Origin: Aplidium turbinatum
Lineage: Eukaryota > Chordata > Ascidiacea > Aplousobranchia > Polyclinidae
Length of the DNA: 64,000 bases
Assembly: GCA_918807975.1 (NCBI GenBank)
Contig: OU964918.1
Span: 24,412,477 to 24,476,476, forward strand
Direction of reading: 5' to 3'
Shown here: piece after piece, positions 45,285 to 55,336 of the stretch
How positions within the stretch are numbered: the stretch's first letter is position 1
Layout of the letters: each line of letters starts with the position of its first letter
Notes under the pieces: model-generated
Seen by the model: only the letters and a program-made list of their open reading frames with translations
What the model was told of the DNA's origin: nothing
Databases searched by the model: none
Program-made: the position numbers and the translations under genes

Positions 45285-45858
45285 CGGTATACGACAACTG
45301 GGCGATACCCACTTGGGCGAGACTAGGTGGGCGACGAGTCAAGTGGGCGAAGGACCAAGTGGGCGACGGACCAAGTGGGCGACAGACCAAGTGGGCGATG
45401 GTAGCAAAAGTTTAGCCGTTCGGAACGATGGTGACATATGTAATTTATCTAGTTTCTTTGCGACGTCACGGTTTATCGTGAAGCTTAAGAGAAACCCCTC
45501 AGAAAACAGACAAACGAATGGGTAAAGAGTGGTTGAAGTCATTGAACTTGTCAGTTTTTATTAAGTCATATTTTCTGTCTTAGATTATAAAATATTACTT
45601 TTAATTTTTACTTTAAAATACAATGATTGAGTTGTGGAAGGGAGGCAATGAGAGTTCTCACGCATAAATTATATATGTCACCACCGTTCTGAACGACTAA
45701 ACTTTCGCTGCCGTCGCCCAGTTGGATCGTTGCCCACTTGGCTCGTCGCCCACTTGGCTCGTCGCCCACTTGATTCGTCGCACACTTGGTCAGTCGCCCA
45801 CTTGACTCGTCGCCCACCTGGTCTCGCCCAGTTTGTCTTGCCCAGTTGTCGTGTACCG
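45285..45858. mobile_element. Fold-back element 4 (GTGGGCGACGGACCA repeats)
   Basis: Identical 8 bp TSDs cattctag (45277-45284, 45859-45866). The site is present once, empty, in the related element near 17248. The left arm has about six 16 bp units built on AGTGGGCGACGGACCA; the right arm has more inverse units (ggtcgcccacttg type). The tips CGGTATACGACAACTGGGC and its inverse (one mismatch) are the longest simple tips of the set. Inner arms share accgttc and ctaaac words. No coding capacity. Confidence 0.85.
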
Positions 45859-47260
45859 CATTCTAGTGCGCATCTGGAAGATTTAAATACTGTATCCCTT
45901 GGCTTCCATTCAAGCAGGAAAACTTTCGATTTTCACGTTGCTTCAACGATTGATGACATTTAATCAGAGTAACAAAGGTGAGTTCTTCGCTAAGAATCGA
46001 TGGGAGTACCAGTACTTCTTCACTAATCACACGCTACTTAGTTCAAGTCTTACGTCACAATGCCGGCTTTGATCTACGAGTAATATTTATAAGGCAAGGT
46101 TAGTTATAAAATTAATACGAGTAGGCCATTAACAGCAAGATGCGGCAAAATTTGTTAACTCTTGGCATTACAGTAAGAAAGAAAAGGCTCTGGGAAAATT
46201 CGCACTTAAAAACATAAAGATAAAAGCCTAGTGAAACTTTGCACAGGAGAAGATAGTAGCGTTTGTGTAGAAGTTTTCTGACTCGTGCCCACAACATTGT
46301 GACGCAAGAAACCACACGAACTTGTTCGGTGAAATTTAATCAGTTCTGCGGCGTATTAAGCAGCTACACTGCGCTTTGACTCTTCAAGCGCACGTCGTTG
46401 GTCTGATGAAAGCCTTTCAGAGTCACTTCACTGAAACTTTAAAAAGGCGACTAAACCTTAACTATAGTTCTCAAATGACGAAGAACAATCAAGATAAAGT
46501 TTAAGGTGTGTCCGCCGTGACATTTAATTTTTCCACCGAGATAGCTGCTCAGACCGGACACTAGGGTGGTCCTCAAATGTACGCAAAAATTTCAAACTTA
46601 AAAAATTGTAGTGCACACACTTCTATTTGGTTCCATTTTATATAAAAACATTTCCCTAAAAGTTTGAAACAATTTGATAAAGGTTTAGAATCTTTAGAGG
46701 TGCCAGATTACGGGTGAAAACTTAATAAATTGAGTGATTTACGAAACCCACCCATGATAAAGTAGCATTTGCAATTGTACTTTAAAAAGACATAACACAA
46801 TAACACATCATGGCAGAACAAACAATAAACATGAGAAAATGATATGTAAGAATACTGTACTCTCATCCCACTCTGCAGTAGGAAACACTGATATAATTTT
46901 CTAGCGCTATGCTTCGTGCATCATTATAACTCCAAAGTATATTACTGGAAAACTATAAATTTAACTCACAACAAGATTAATTAGTGCATTCTAAAGATAA
47001 ATACATGATACAATTCAGTCTGGGGACTGATACACTATCTGAAGATTTTTTTTTTGCTGCAAGTCGGAAGAGCATGCTGGTGCTGTTCCGCAACTTGTAG
47101 AATGTATTGAATTTGCTCTTTCAGCAAAGTCATTGATTACATGGAGCCCACCAACAATGGCTTGCGCTTTCTTATAATTGTCATCAACATTCCATGATGT
47201 GATTTCCACCTTCAGAAAGTCACATGGTAAGTTGAAAATCTGGAAAAATCTCATGGTGTT

Positions 47261-47741
47261 TCATCATCATCATAATCCATCGTCAGTTTGTTCCCCAATA
47301 GTGGGGGTGGCCGATTGTTTCTGCGCAGCAACTGTTTTAATCCCTTTTCTCCATTTCACCCTGTCCGTTGTATCTTCCTCCTTCAGTCCGACTTTTTTAA
47401 ATTCATCCTTCACTTGTTGTATCCACGTTCTTCTTGGACGACCGCGTTTCCTCTTCCCATCCACCTTTAGATCTAGTGCCTTTCTAAGAAAACTTCCTTC
47501 CTCCCTTCTTATCACATGTCCATACCATCTTACTCCATTTGCCCTTGCCAGTTGGTCTATGGTCTCTCTCATCTCTAGCATATCCAACAATTCTTCAGTC
47601 CTTTTTTCCCTTCTCGTTTTCACCCCACACATTGCTCTCACCATTAACATTTCCGTTCTTCTCAGGATTGCCAGTTCACTCTCTCTCAATGCCCATGTCT
47701 CGCTGCCATATAGCATTGCAGGCCGCACACAGCTCCGATAT
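47261..47741 (-). mobile_element. 5'-truncated LINE copy with (ATG)n tail
   Basis: The minus strand ends in an atgatgatga tail (47272-47261). The reverse-transcriptase tail reads SCVRPAMLYGSETWALRESE, RAMCGVKTRREKRTEELLDM and ANGVRWYGHVIRREEG, then GKRKRGRPRRTW. It is nearly identical to 52565-53375 as far as the word agctccgata, where this copy stops (5' truncation typical of target-primed reverse transcription). It interrupts the transposase at 47000-49600. Confidence 0.85.
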
Positions 47742-48091
47742 GTTTGATGTGACAAAGTGCGACAGATCTTTTGATGAAATATCATCTGGTACTCGGGAAA
47801 GACGCTTTGAAAGTGTACTGCTTTGATGAGTTAACGCGGAAACCATGGCTTTTTTTTAGAGTAACAGAAACAGCATCATCAAAAAATGCCAGGCCCACAA
47901 GTTCTTCACTTATATACCACAAGTGCCTCGAAAATGTTTTCATGGCTTCTTGCGATAAACCTGCATCATGCTGCTCATACTCATTTACCCTTAGTGAGAG
48001 CATCTTTTTGAGCAATGTCAAAAAGTCTTTAAATATCATCTTCATATTGCTTCTCTTTTTCAATTTGCAGTTTTGATCTTGCTTTGAACCC

Positions 48092-49298
48092 CATACGCGC
48101 CGACTTACGGGGGCGCCGGCCCCCCGTAAATTCATGGTTGAGGGGCAACAAAAATGGTTATTACAAGTGGTGTTTCAAAGATAAAACCCTTCGCGAAAGA
48201 GATTTTGATCATTTAAACAGACTTAAAGAATGCCGAAAGCGAAAAATAGCCTACGTTGCTCTTGCCCGCACAACAGCAGTTGATCGCATGGCTTTCTCAT
48301 AGAGTCATACGGTGTGGAAATTTCAAAATAGATGGTAGAGTAACTTATGCTGCTGGAATAGGCACGTAACTATTCACGGCAATATTAAGTAAACCAGCTA
48401 AATTAGACGCGCTATTTTCAACGAGGTCTTCCAGCTGTGAGATCAATTATGACTCAACAGAACGCATTGTTTTGTTCGCAATGTGTGAGAATTAAATCGA
48501 AAACCGATAAATGAAAAGGTGGCAGATATTGCTTGCATTAACGACGTCTCTTACCGCTATTATCACCAAGCCAACCTGACATCATTGTTTTATGCAGCCG
48601 TTAAGGTTTTACACCAACTTCAACGATCATGGAATGTTACGTAATAAGAACGATTATATCCTACACTCAAAAATTAAAAAAACTGATCTCTTAAAGCAGC
48701 TCTTTCCGCTGTTTTGTCTCGTGAGCTTTGCATATTGCTCAACAAGTGCATAAAGTTTAGAATTGACAAGAAATCATTAAATTGGAAAATTAAGTTTGAA
48801 TCACTACAAATTAACGTATTATACAGTATTCGATAAAAGACTATAAAGACTTTTGATAAAAAACAGAAGAGAAAACACTTCGCCGTTGTTAACGCTTTGA
48901 AGGTAAGTAATTAACAAAACGAGCGAAATGAAGCTAATAAAACTGATGGCGGGTTTTCACTCTGCTTGAAATCATGATTTTTTGCGTTTTATTTCGATAA
49001 CTTCACTGTCTTGATCGTTGTTATTCACTCGCACGAATGGGAAATGAATTGGCTTGTTTTCCAACTGTTCCAATTATGAGCTAACAATATCAAAATTATT
49101 ACGACTAGGCGTACTGCATGCGTAAAACTAATCGTTTCAAGCAGCGGTTCTAATAAATTCGGTTTGCGACCTAGGTGCCAATATAAGCAAGACACTAAGC
49201 TTAATCAAAGACTATTTTAATTAAGTAAAATAGCGTTATGGTTATGACGTCATCACCTTTCTCGCCCCCCAAGGTTTTTTGAAAAGTCGGCGCCTATG
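48092..49298. mobile_element. CATAGGCG-family DNA element, copy 2
   Basis: The ends CATACGCGCCGACTTACGG and GTCGGCGCCTATG have identical 8 bp TSDs ttgaaccc (48084-48091, 49299-49306). It is close to copy 4 at 55337-56724 over most of its length. Non-autonomous. Confidence 0.85.
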
Positions 49299-50096
49299 TT
49301 GAACCCCTTTTGCAAAGATTTCCAGTGCTGAAATAACTTTTCAACTTTCTTTTCGGCATAACAATCTGTTGAAGTTGGAATAGCTGCCTTCAGCTAGAGG
49401 TCCATAACACACTTTATCACAATGGATAGACATACTTTCCTTCACGGTTTTCTTTTCTGAATTGTGATAATTGAAAAAAAGCTGCAAAGCTTCTTGTTTT
49501 GATGGTAACTTGTTTCCAATACAATTTACAATTGGCTGACCTATGCCAGGTATGTCACTGTCAGTCTTTGCTCTTGTTGTCATTATTATTACTCAGTGTA
49601 TGATCTTCTCTTTGCAATAGAAAATAGCAGTCAGGATTATTTTTAAGGAGCGCTTCAAAAATATGTTTATATCTGTAGTTTAACTTGAGTAAAGCTCTAT
49701 ACCAGGGGTCACCAACTGGAGGCCCGCGGGCCGCATGCGGCCCGCCACGCTGTATCGCTGCGACCCGCGGAAAGTATCAGCATACAAGTATAACCAAACA
49801 TACTTTTCTTGAGGAGTTAAAAAGCACGAAAGCAAAAAATACTTTCCGTCAAGCATATTTTCGCTTTGCATGCGATTCCACCGACCGACCAATCAGATTG
49901 TAGTTCTAGGTGGGGGTTGCTTAAAGTTATTCCAATGCTGGGTTTTTTTTTTCGCTGACACTTTTCGGTCATTTGTCCGAAATGACTTGAAAAAATTCGG
50001 TCATTTTTTATTTATTTCGGTCATTTTTTCTGAGGAAAATATTTCCTTTCAAGTAGCTGATACAAACCAAAATTTGCACTTCCTGACTAGCTACAA

Positions 50097-51286
50097 CATA
50101 GGCGCCGACTTTTTATGCGGTATTGATACATAAAACAATAGATGAACTAGCGATCGGCAGCAGGACAACATTTTTTGAATGCAAACCGCAACAGCTTTGC
50201 GATAAATGATCACTAGAACGAGTAGCGATGCTACAATTCCACACCAGACAAAATCTGTCATTTTTACATTGATTTAACGTCTGCAGACGTTGAATCAATG
50301 TAAAAATGACTGATTTTGCTGCCTGCAACATAGCAAAAATCTACCATTTTGTGTCGATTCAATGTCATCAGATGTTGAATGCACCCAAAAACAACATAAT
50401 TTGCTACGTAGACGGAGCGTGCGTTTAGCTTTATGTGCTTGCAAACAGACTCGATGTCGCTTTTGAAAGTCGAAACCTCTGCAGTGAATTGTCGTGGCAG
50501 TAAACCGCTCGCTGTGAAAATGAACTTGCAGTCTCGGCACGACGTGAACACTGAACACCAACCAACGCAACAAGGGCTGGTACAAACCGCATTGCGCACA
50601 TGCGGAATAATCAACGCAACAACGAACTCGCGCAAACTGCATGACGCACACACGACCGTTGCCATAGAAACCTGATCAAAGGGGGGAATATGCGCATCTT
50701 TTGTTTCATCTGCAACGCGAAAACAGGTCAGTCATAAAGTTGAAAGCAGGTCAGTCATAAGTTGCGATATTGTAGTGAAAAGGGAGCTATAATCAAACGT
50801 CTCCGTAACTATTTTTCAAGAGCTGTTTACGGATGTGAGCAACTTCTAAATTTATTCAAGGTGACGTGCTGTTGAATTGATGTAAACGTGAATGATTTTA
50901 CTTTCAACAGGTACATTTTCAAGCATATAATCAAGTTAGTATTTGCATTCCATTTTCAAGACATTGTCATTCTATTTACAGTATACCTTTTACTTTTTAG
51001 TAAACCTTTTCGTCTCTTGTTTCATGGTAATAAATCTAATTCGTTGCTAAACTGCTAGTTTACGCAGACGCATGACATGTGTTTGCTTAACCGAAGTGGT
51101 CGAGTTTTGTTATAATAATTAACGGTAGGTCGAACGTAGCGATAACTCCGAGTGTGGCAATAAAAGCAATCGTAGTGTGACGACATAATTATGTCATCCA
51201 TCTGCGTGACATTTTGCTGAATTTACATTGCTGCAGATGAAACACGCTTTCGCCCCCACGGCCAAAAAAATAGTTAGGCGCCTATG
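50097..51286. mobile_element. CATAGGCG-family DNA element, copy 3
   Basis: The ends CATAGGCGCCGACTTTTTA and TTAGGCGCCTATG have identical 8 bp TSDs agctacaa (50089-50096, 51287-51294). The interior differs from copies 2 and 4 and includes a 54 bp palindrome. Non-autonomous. Confidence 0.9.
50257..50310. repeat. 54 bp near-perfect palindrome
   Basis: Two 27-base arms meeting at ctgcag with one mismatch and no spacer; each arm starts gtcatttttacattgatt. It could extrude as a cruciform or form a hairpin transcript. Related ttgaatcaa/acgt words recur near 30930 and 60330. Confidence 0.8.
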
Positions 51287-51785
51287 AGCTACAACATTAA
51301 GTTTCGCTGAGAAACGTTGTCGTGTTTTATCTGAGAAAACTTTCTTCAACGTTCATCAGCGAAACTCAACTTGACTATATATTTTTTGGACATTTTGACC
51401 GAATTGACTATATTTTTTTCGGACATTTTGCTAAAAAATCGGTCAATGACCGATAAATGACCGAAAAAAAAAACCCAGTTCCAATGTGATGTCCAGCCGC
51501 ACTGTCCCAGTGGTTGATTAAAATGTCTGTTTTCGAATTTCGAAAATGTCTGTGAGCATAGGGTTGCTTATTTTAAGTTTGCAAATGTCAAGTAAACACT
51601 AGTGTGCGTTTCACCGTTATTGTGATTCACGAGCAGTGTTCTCTTTATGCAAGTTTTTGTTAGCAAAATAGGTAGGTGTGCCAACTCAATTTATAATAAA
51701 TTGGCAAAATATTATATATACATTTAAAGACTTTTTTTGATTGTACTATGAAAATATCTAGCTTAGTAGCCTACTGCAAAATGTT

Positions 51786-51838
51786 TTTTTTTAAAAGAAA
51801 TATGGAACGATTTTACGTGTCATCCTTGCGCAGAGACC

Positions 51839-51878
<40 letters not shown>

Positions 51879-52170
51879 ACTGCCGAAGCGGTGGGATGGC
51901 GCAACGGATAAGGCGTTGGCTTTCCAATCACGCAATATAGTTCGACTCCCCGCTTATGCTGGTTGTTGAAAAACACCGCTCACCTCTACCCAGGGTGTAA
52001 TAAATTGGGTGGACGTAGTTGCTGAAGTAAAGGCGGCCGAGAGAAAGGAACTGGCCACCCTACTCTCCTTAGTGCCGAAGGCTTAGTACAATGAGAACCT
52101 TATCTTCTCATACCCGACACTTGAATCAAGTATGGGACCACCTTTACCTTCACCTTACTGCCGAAGCAAG
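51786..52170 (-). pseudogene. U6 snRNA retrocopy, split by a SINE
   Basis: On the minus strand it reads the U6 5' stem (cttgcttcggcagta), is interrupted at 52155-51890, then continues catatactaaaattggaac, gatacagagaagattagcat, ggtctctgcgcaaggatgac, and ends ttccatatttcttt followed by a run of A. Identical 14 bp duplications tactgcaaaatgtt lie at 51772-51785 and 52171-52184. TSD plus A-tail is the mark of LINE-driven retroposition, so this is a retropseudogene and not a U6 gene. Confidence 0.9.
51890..52155 (+). mobile_element. tRNA(Arg)-like SINE
   Basis: The head ggtgggatggcgcaacgg is followed by ataaggcg (A box) and agttcgactcc (B box near 51949), as in tRNA-Arg. A 200-base body follows and the tail ends cctttaccttcacct. 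Identical 12 bp TSDs tactgccgaagc, made of U6 sequence, lie at 51878-51889 and 52156-52167. It is about 266 bp, with plus-strand Pol III boxes. No LINE partner tail is recognised in the window. Confidence 0.85.
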
Positions 52171-52564
52171 TACTGCAAAATGTTGTTAATCAACAAATTC
52201 TTGCCACGCTGACGAGCACCGCAAGTGACAGCTGTCTATAATGAAAGAAAGACGGTTTTATAGACTCTCACAAAAAGGATGAACAACCAACTCATTGCTT
52301 TTTTAGAAGAAAGACTGTTCATGAATTACGATTTTTCGGTGATTTCCACAAGCGTTTGTTTCATGGTGCCTGGTTTTTTTTCCTGTTATTGGAGCCTATT
52401 TTTTGCTGATATATTAGCAGGTCACTATTGTTGCCTGTACTGCGATGTGTCAAGCATTTTCTTGGTTACTGCAGCTGTTAATTGCAAAATATCTTTAGTG
52501 AAGCGAAGTGACAACACCACTCTTGCTGGGCGATGAATATTCTGATGAAACCGCTGGCCTCGCT

Positions 52565-53375
52565 ATCATCATCATCATCATAGTCCATCGTCGGTTTGTT
52601 CCCCAATAGTGGGGGTGGCCGATTGTTTCTGCGCAGCAATTGTTTTAACCCCTTTTCTCCATTTCACCCTGTCCCTTGCATCTTCCTCCTTCAGTCCGAC
52701 TTTTTAAAATTCATCCTTCACTTGTTGTTTCCACGTTCTTTTTGGACGACCGCGTTTCCTCTTCCCATCCACCTTTAGATCTAGTGCCTTTCTAAGAAAA
52801 CTTCCTTCCTCCCTTCTTATCACATGTCCATACCATCTTACTCCATTTGCCCTTGCCAGTTGGTCTATGGTCTCTCTCATCTCTAGCATATCCAACAATT
52901 CTTCAGTCCTTTTTTCCCTTCTCGTTTTCACCCCACACATTGCTCTCCCCATTGACCTTTCCGTTCTTCTCAGGATTGCCAGTTCACTCTCTCTCAATAC
53001 CCATGTCTCGCTACCATATAGCATTGCAGGCCGCACACAGCTCCGATATACTTTTCCTTTCATCCTTAGTGAAAATTTTCTACCATGCAACATTTCCCCA
53101 CATTCCCTGAACTTTGCCCAGCCCAATCTTGCCCTTGTTGTTACCGCTGCTTCACATCCACCACTTCTATTTATCCGATCACCCAGATAACAGAAGTCTG
53201 TCACTGTTTCGATGCCATGGCAGAACTCATCATCATGGCCTTCCACTTCATTCCTTCCTTTACTGCATTTCCCACAAACAAAACACTTCGCCAATCTTGT
53301 TGCGGCTCTCTCTGAAATTAGCACATCTTGCATGTACCCACTTTCCACATTCTATATGCTACATGCTATAAATAT
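52565..53375 (-). mobile_element. LINE copy with (ATG)n tail and ORF2 C-terminus
   Basis: The minus-strand copy ends in (ATG)n at 52581-52565. A 214-codon open stretch (53348-52704) covers the end of the reverse transcriptase and the C-terminal domain: FCYLGDRINRSGGCEAAVTT, FSLRMKGKVYRSCVRPAMLY, GSETWVLRESELAILRRTER, RRTEELLDMLEMRETIDQLA and KRKRGRPKRTWKQQ. It is longer than the sister copy at 47261. The frame is open but truncated at the 5' side, so no full ORF2. It is inserted in the hAT at 49703-53663. Confidence 0.85.
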
Positions 53376-54421
53376 TCCACATGCTATAAATGCGCAAAAC
53401 AAGTGGCCTCGTTTATCAGGCATTTATAAAATAGTCAAACGTGTTGTAAAAGAAGCTTGGCCTAGCAGTAGCGTTGTTCGATTAATTTTGTTGCTGCGGT
53501 ATTGTAACATAAATATGAACAACATGTAACGCTGGATACTGGGTACGAAATGCGTTCTTTTCTAGCATAAGAGTCAACCTACCTAAAATTCTATTAGTGC
53601 GGCCCGCCACAGCTCTCCTTAGTGCCAAAGTGGCCCGCATGTAAAAAAGGTTGGTGACCTCTGCTCTATACCATTAACTTTAACTATAATAATTTATAAA
53701 GGACAACCAATCATCTACATGAACCTCGGTCTTTTTTAAATTCTAAAAACTAAAATGTGACTGAATCTAGAATATCTGCTCAACTGCAGACAAAGCTTTA
53801 GTAGCTGGTGTGACATAATTTTATCTACTGTTAAGACTATCAATATGGCAGCCAAGTAATGGTGGTCAGTGAAATGGAACAACATCATGCTTGTTTTGTT
53901 TGTCGTATCCAGGCTTACACCCGGTGGTTGAAGATTTAGATTAAGTGGACGGGAATGCAAGGAAGCCAATCTTCGTGTCCACCTTCAGGCATGCCTTTTA
54001 AGTGTCCCGCCACAGACACAGCCGCATGCTCTTGAGCGGTGTCGAACCGGCACCCTTTATTTAAGAAACCGGCAAACATCATGCTGATAAAAGGGATTAA
54101 CCCAGTTTAAAAGAGGACATTGTCTACAACTGTATTAATAGTTGGATAATTACAACTTCAGTGCGTCAACTCAAGTATGGTTTTACAGACTGTTGCTTCC
54201 CATATGTTCGCCTAGGCCCTAGGGAAAAAAACCTGAATTTTCAAGGTAAATCTGGCACCTCTAAACAAAGTTCAATTTCTCTGAAATTTTTACAGGGTCC
54301 ATTTTTGGTCATTTGGAGATGTTTTGGGTAGTGTCACATTGCATTTTCTAAAATTCGGTTTTCGGGACCACCCTACCGGACACGTTTGTCCGCCGTCAAC
54401 AAAAACAAATTTCGAGGCCTG

Positions 54422-55328
54422 AGTTTGTATCAGCTCATCTTGGGCAAAACGTAGTTGAGGTTTTGATGAAAAAACTAAATTACTCTTCACTCAAGCCTAC
54501 CACCCACTTAAATATAGGCTACGGTATATTTTTTACTGATGATTAGTGTAGTTATAATTTGCCATTTGTGTTTGTTGTGGACTGTAGTTGTGCATTTTTT
54601 TGTGGAGAAAAAGAAATCAAACGAGCTGCTGTAAATAAAGACAAGGTAGGCCTACATATAAACTCAAGGCTGTTGTAAACACAGTCAAGGTCACATGTAC
54701 AACACCCACTTACCTAGTGTATATTCCTTTATTTCTCTCTGATGTAGAGTGCTGCACGATAAATTAATAGCCTACTGTACAAACAAATGGTGGTATTTAA
54801 TTGAAAATCAATCTCTTGGAATTCTAATATATACTATAGTTTTCTACAAACAAAACATAAACTCTACAATAAAACCAGCCATTCCAAAGAGTTATCACTA
54901 CTGAAATAGCACAAGTATTTTCAATTATCTTTTCGGTCAATAACATTACAAGTTCAGAGCAAGCTTACTCGTGTTCTTCAAGAATGGACTAGCTTAATTT
55001 ATTGACTGATTATTTGCTCTCCACTAGTACACCAAGCTCTCAAATGATTAGGGATGACATTGGCAACAAGTCTTTTCAACTTATTGCGCTCAGTCTAAAC
55101 ATCCAACATTCTGGGCTAGTCCCAGTTGAAAATGCCTATCATCATGACTTCACAAATACAAAGCTATCGCACTGATGTAATGCTCAAATTCTCTTTCCTA
55201 CCACACTGCAAATAAACAGGCCATTCTAACAAACAGCAAACTACTAGGGCTAATCTCATTGCTAGGAACTCATTGTGGTGTGTTTAAATCACCTGCTACC
55301 CCTTGATTTCAGTTTCATTTCTGTTGAA
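54422..55328. other. Intronic stretch without a recognised gene
   Basis: Short frames only, no inverted-repeat element seen. Confidence 0.5.
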
Positions 55329-55336
55329 ATTACAGA

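Larger units (their letters stand above)
47000..49600 (-). pseudogene. Transposase remnant in three pieces
   Basis: Reading on the minus strand: 49583-49341 holds GIGQPIVNCIGNKLPSKQEA and LQLFFNYHNSEKKTVKESM; 48080-47782 holds VNEYEQHDAGLSQEAMKTFS then RHLWYISEELVGLAFFDDA; 47254-47015 holds VEITSWNVDDNYKKAQ and VGGLHVINDFAERAN. The pieces are separated by a CATAGGCG element (48092-49298) and a LINE (47261-47741). The WYxSEEL and VxNDxAER modules match the transposase at 20450-21715, so both belong to one unnamed family. The catalytic middle (FSENY region) was not found. Inactive. Confidence 0.6.
49938..51478. mobile_element. CTGGG-ended element with TTCGGTCATTT arms, copy 2
   Basis: The ends CTGGGTTTTTTTTTTCG and CGAAAAAAAAAACCCAG have identical 8 bp TSDs ttccaatg (49930-49937, 51479-51486). 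The left arm has ttcggtcattt repeats and the right arm the inverse. It holds a CATAGGCG element (50097-51286) at a site seen empty in copy 1 near 32272. Confidence 0.85.
49703..53663. mobile_element. hAT element (CAGGGGTCACC ends), copy 2
   Basis: The ends CAGGGGTCACCAACTGG and GGTTGGTGACCTCTG have identical 8 bp TSDs ctctatac (49695-49702, 53664-53671). Its own sequence is the inverse of 3455-5150. Three later insertions (49938-51478, 51786-52170, 52565-53375) are each absent from that other copy. Confidence 0.9.
46562..54375 (-). mobile_element. DNA transposon with TAGGGTGGTCC ends
   Basis: The ends TAGGGTGGTCC and GGACCACCCTA have identical 8 bp TSDs ccggacac (46554-46561, 54376-54383). 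The same site occurs once, unoccupied, in the related element near 17990. Inner sequence shares ctttagaggtgccagatt and its inverse (46690, 54250). It encodes a broken transposase related to that of 19496-22120. Later insertions inside it: a LINE, a CATAGGCG element and a hAT. Confidence 0.9.
45112..54421. mobile_element. CAGGCCT-family element, copy swollen by nested insertions
   Basis: The right end caaatttcgaggcctg is clear. The left tip is altered (gcagaaattcacggcgg in place of caggcctcgaaattcg) but is followed by the same gtccgccgtcacagcatg. The flanks agtct and agttt give a 5 bp TSD with one mismatch. Next to the 950 bp copy at 17085-18034, it has two extra segments, both with their own TSDs: 45285-45858 and 46562-54375. 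Confidence 0.7.

Noticed and set aside
45285-45858. CRISPR-like array of regularly spaced repeats
   Set aside because: The units are contiguous with no spacers, the array is repeated in inverse, and TSDs flank it; the genome is eukaryotic.
47178-47747. 189-codon plus-strand frame
   Set aside because: It is the antisense shadow of the LINE ORF2 fragment on the minus strand; the same holds for the plus-strand frames at 52596-53529.
51890-52155. A functional tRNA-Arg gene
   Set aside because: Pol III boxes are present but the acceptor stem is not, and a 200-base body follows; it is a SINE. The same reasoning applies to 10601-10680 and 57209-57280.
51786-52170. A functional U6 snRNA gene
   Set aside because: It has an A-tail and 14 bp TSDs and is split by a SINE, so it is a retropseudogene.
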